Shown here: positions 5,845 through 6,334 of the stretch, one piece after another
How the letters are laid out: every line of letters starts with the position of its first letter
Numbering within the stretch: position 1 is the stretch's first letter
Source: an uncultured beta proteobacterium
GTDB lineage: Bacteria > Pseudomonadota > Gammaproteobacteria > Burkholderiales > Burkholderiaceae_C
Direction of reading: 5' to 3'
DNA length: 6,334 bases
Assembly: GCA_903870955.1 (NCBI GenBank)
Contig: CAIQEX010000518.1
Span: 1-6,334, forward strand
Position numbers and translations under genes: made by a program
The notes under the pieces: model-generated
Database searches by the model: none
Told to the model about the DNA's origin: nothing
The model's input: only the letters and a program-made list of their open reading frames with translations

Positions 5845-6060
5845 ATGACGATGCGTCAACTTTTGATTCCCGACAGCGGACCGGCCATGCTCACCCTGGC
5901 TGAACCCCTGACCCTGGATGTGATCGGTCGACTTGAAAGCGGGTTGGCAAACCTGCTTTCGAAATTGCGCCAGGAACTTCGGGGCGACCAACCTGACCCA
6001 GGCCATCTCGAATTCGAATCCTGGTCTCTCAATATTCACTTCACCAAGGAAATAGCATGA
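5845..6060 (+). CDS. Unrecognised 71-residue acidic protein, coupled to truncated hemoglobin
   Basis: I do not recognise this protein. Coding status is supported by a strong Shine-Dalgarno, the ATGA overlap with the hemoglobin gene (stop TGA 6058-6060, next ATG 6057), and codon use like its neighbours. It is cytoplasmic by appearance, with no signal peptide or membrane segment. Residues 1-20 are mixed hydrophobic (RQLLIP at 4-9). Residues 21-47 look like an amphipathic helix (DVIGRLESGLANLLSKLRQEL at 25-45, given by position). A Gly/Pro-containing turn follows at 47-53, then a strand-like tail with FESWSLNIHF at 57-66. It has ten acidic and six Lys/Arg residues and no cysteine. Tight coupling suggests a stoichiometric partner, assembly factor or signal output for the hemoglobin, but that is inference. 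A role as a co-regulator with the BTAD protein is also possible. Confidence 0.78.
   Translation: MTMRQLLIPDSGPAMLTLAEPLTLDVIGRLESGLANLLSKLRQELRGDQPDPGHLEFESWSLNIHFTKEIA
6046..6050 (+). promoter_or_regulatory. Ribosome binding site AAGGA for the hemoglobin, inside the upstream gene
   Basis: AAGGA lies 6 nt before the ATG at 6057 and within the last codons of the 71-residue gene. The hemoglobin thus has its own ribosome site as well as the ATGA stop/start overlap, so translation can be both coupled and independent. Confidence 0.65.
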
Positions 6061-6334
6061 CTGATTCACTTTACCAACGCCTCGGTGGCGCAGATCGTAT
6101 TGCTGCGGTTGTCGACGACGCGCTTGATCGCCATGCGGTCAATCCATTGCTTGCCCCGCGTTTTCAAGGCAAGGACTTGCCCCGACTCAAGGTGTTGGGC
6201 ACCCAGTTCTTTTGTGCAGGCGCAGGTGGCCCCCAGAAATATGAAGGCCGCGACATGCGTACGGCCCACACGGGGATGAATGCCAATGAGCAGGAGTTGA
6301 TGGCCGCCATTGACGACTTTGTCGCGGCATTGCA
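6057..6334 (+). CDS. Group 1 truncated hemoglobin, N-terminal 92 residues (3' end outside window)
   Basis: The visible part covers most of a 2-on-2 globin, a haem protein binding O2, NO or CO in the cytoplasm. LYQRLGG at 5-11 is the pre-helix A/A motif. VVDDALDRHAVNPLLAPRF spans 18-36 (helix B to CD1, with F36 the conserved CD1 Phe). RLK at 43-45 starts helix E. AGGPQKYEGRDM lies at 56-67 (EF loop) and MRTAH at 67-71 provides H71, the proximal F8 haem ligand. Aligned by eye without gaps to Mycobacterium tuberculosis TrHbN, Tyr B10 becomes L23, E7 stays Leu (L44) and Gln E11 becomes G48. The distal pocket therefore lacks the polar residues that hold O2 in NO-dioxygenating members. Only about 30-40 residues are likely missing. 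The gene overlaps the 71-residue gene by 4 bp. Family is firm; function as O2/NO handling or as a sensor is open. Confidence 0.9.
   Translation, partial: MTDSLYQRLGGADRIAAVVDDALDRHAVNPLLAPRFQGKDLPRLKVLGTQFFCAGAGGPQKYEGRDMRTAHTGMNANEQELMAAIDDFVAAL

Noticed and set aside
1..6334. CRISPR array, tRNA, insertion sequence or prophage signatures
   Set aside because: No regularly spaced repeats, cloverleaf-like segments, transposase or integrase motifs, or terminal inverted repeats were seen on either strand.

Overview
The window has about 60% GC, tightly packed genes and protein sequences typical of a betaproteobacterium. My best guess is order Burkholderiales, perhaps family Comamonadaceae. This comes from recalled protein similarity and codon use, not from a search. 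I saw no tRNA, rRNA, insertion sequence, phage gene or CRISPR array.

Layout from left to right. (1) Positions 1-189 are the 3' end of a luciferase-like flavin monooxygenase gene on the + strand. (2) Positions 199-1632, - strand, carry a complete amidohydrolase that best fits 8-oxoguanine deaminase; its 3' end lies only 9 bp from the monooxygenase stop. (3) Positions 1633-1829 form a divergent promoter region. It holds a near-consensus FNR-type box (TTGAT-CTTC-CTCAA) and a separate short palindrome next to the deaminase start. (4) Positions 1830-2495, + strand, encode a Crp/Fnr regulator without an N-terminal iron-sulfur cysteine cluster but with the FNR/DNR-type recognition helix ETLSR. (5) A stem-loop at 2500-2523 separates it from (6) a convergent 1061-residue regulator on the - strand (2523-5708). 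This protein joins an OmpR-like winged helix, a BTAD (bacterial transcriptional activator) domain, a STAND/MalT-like ATPase and a long TPR-like C-terminal half. (7) Positions 5709-5844 are the divergent promoter region for (8) a two-gene operon on the + strand: an unrecognised 71-residue protein (5845-6060) overlapping by ATGA a group 1 truncated hemoglobin (6057 onward, cut by the window edge).

The most interesting unit is the right half. A SARP-architecture regulator, a design best known from actinobacterial antibiotic clusters, faces a small orphan protein that is translationally coupled to a truncated hemoglobin. Between them lies CAGGAAC-N4-CAGGAAC, a heptamer direct repeat with an 11-bp period, which is the geometry known for SARP operators. 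The hemoglobin lacks the usual polar distal residues: Tyr B10 is replaced by Leu and Gln E11 by Gly. I infer that the large regulator controls the small protein and hemoglobin operon, possibly in response to a redox or gas signal. The Crp/Fnr gene may add low-oxygen or nitric oxide control nearby, but its link to the hemoglobin operon is only by proximity. The monooxygenase and deaminase at the left look like ordinary metabolic genes.
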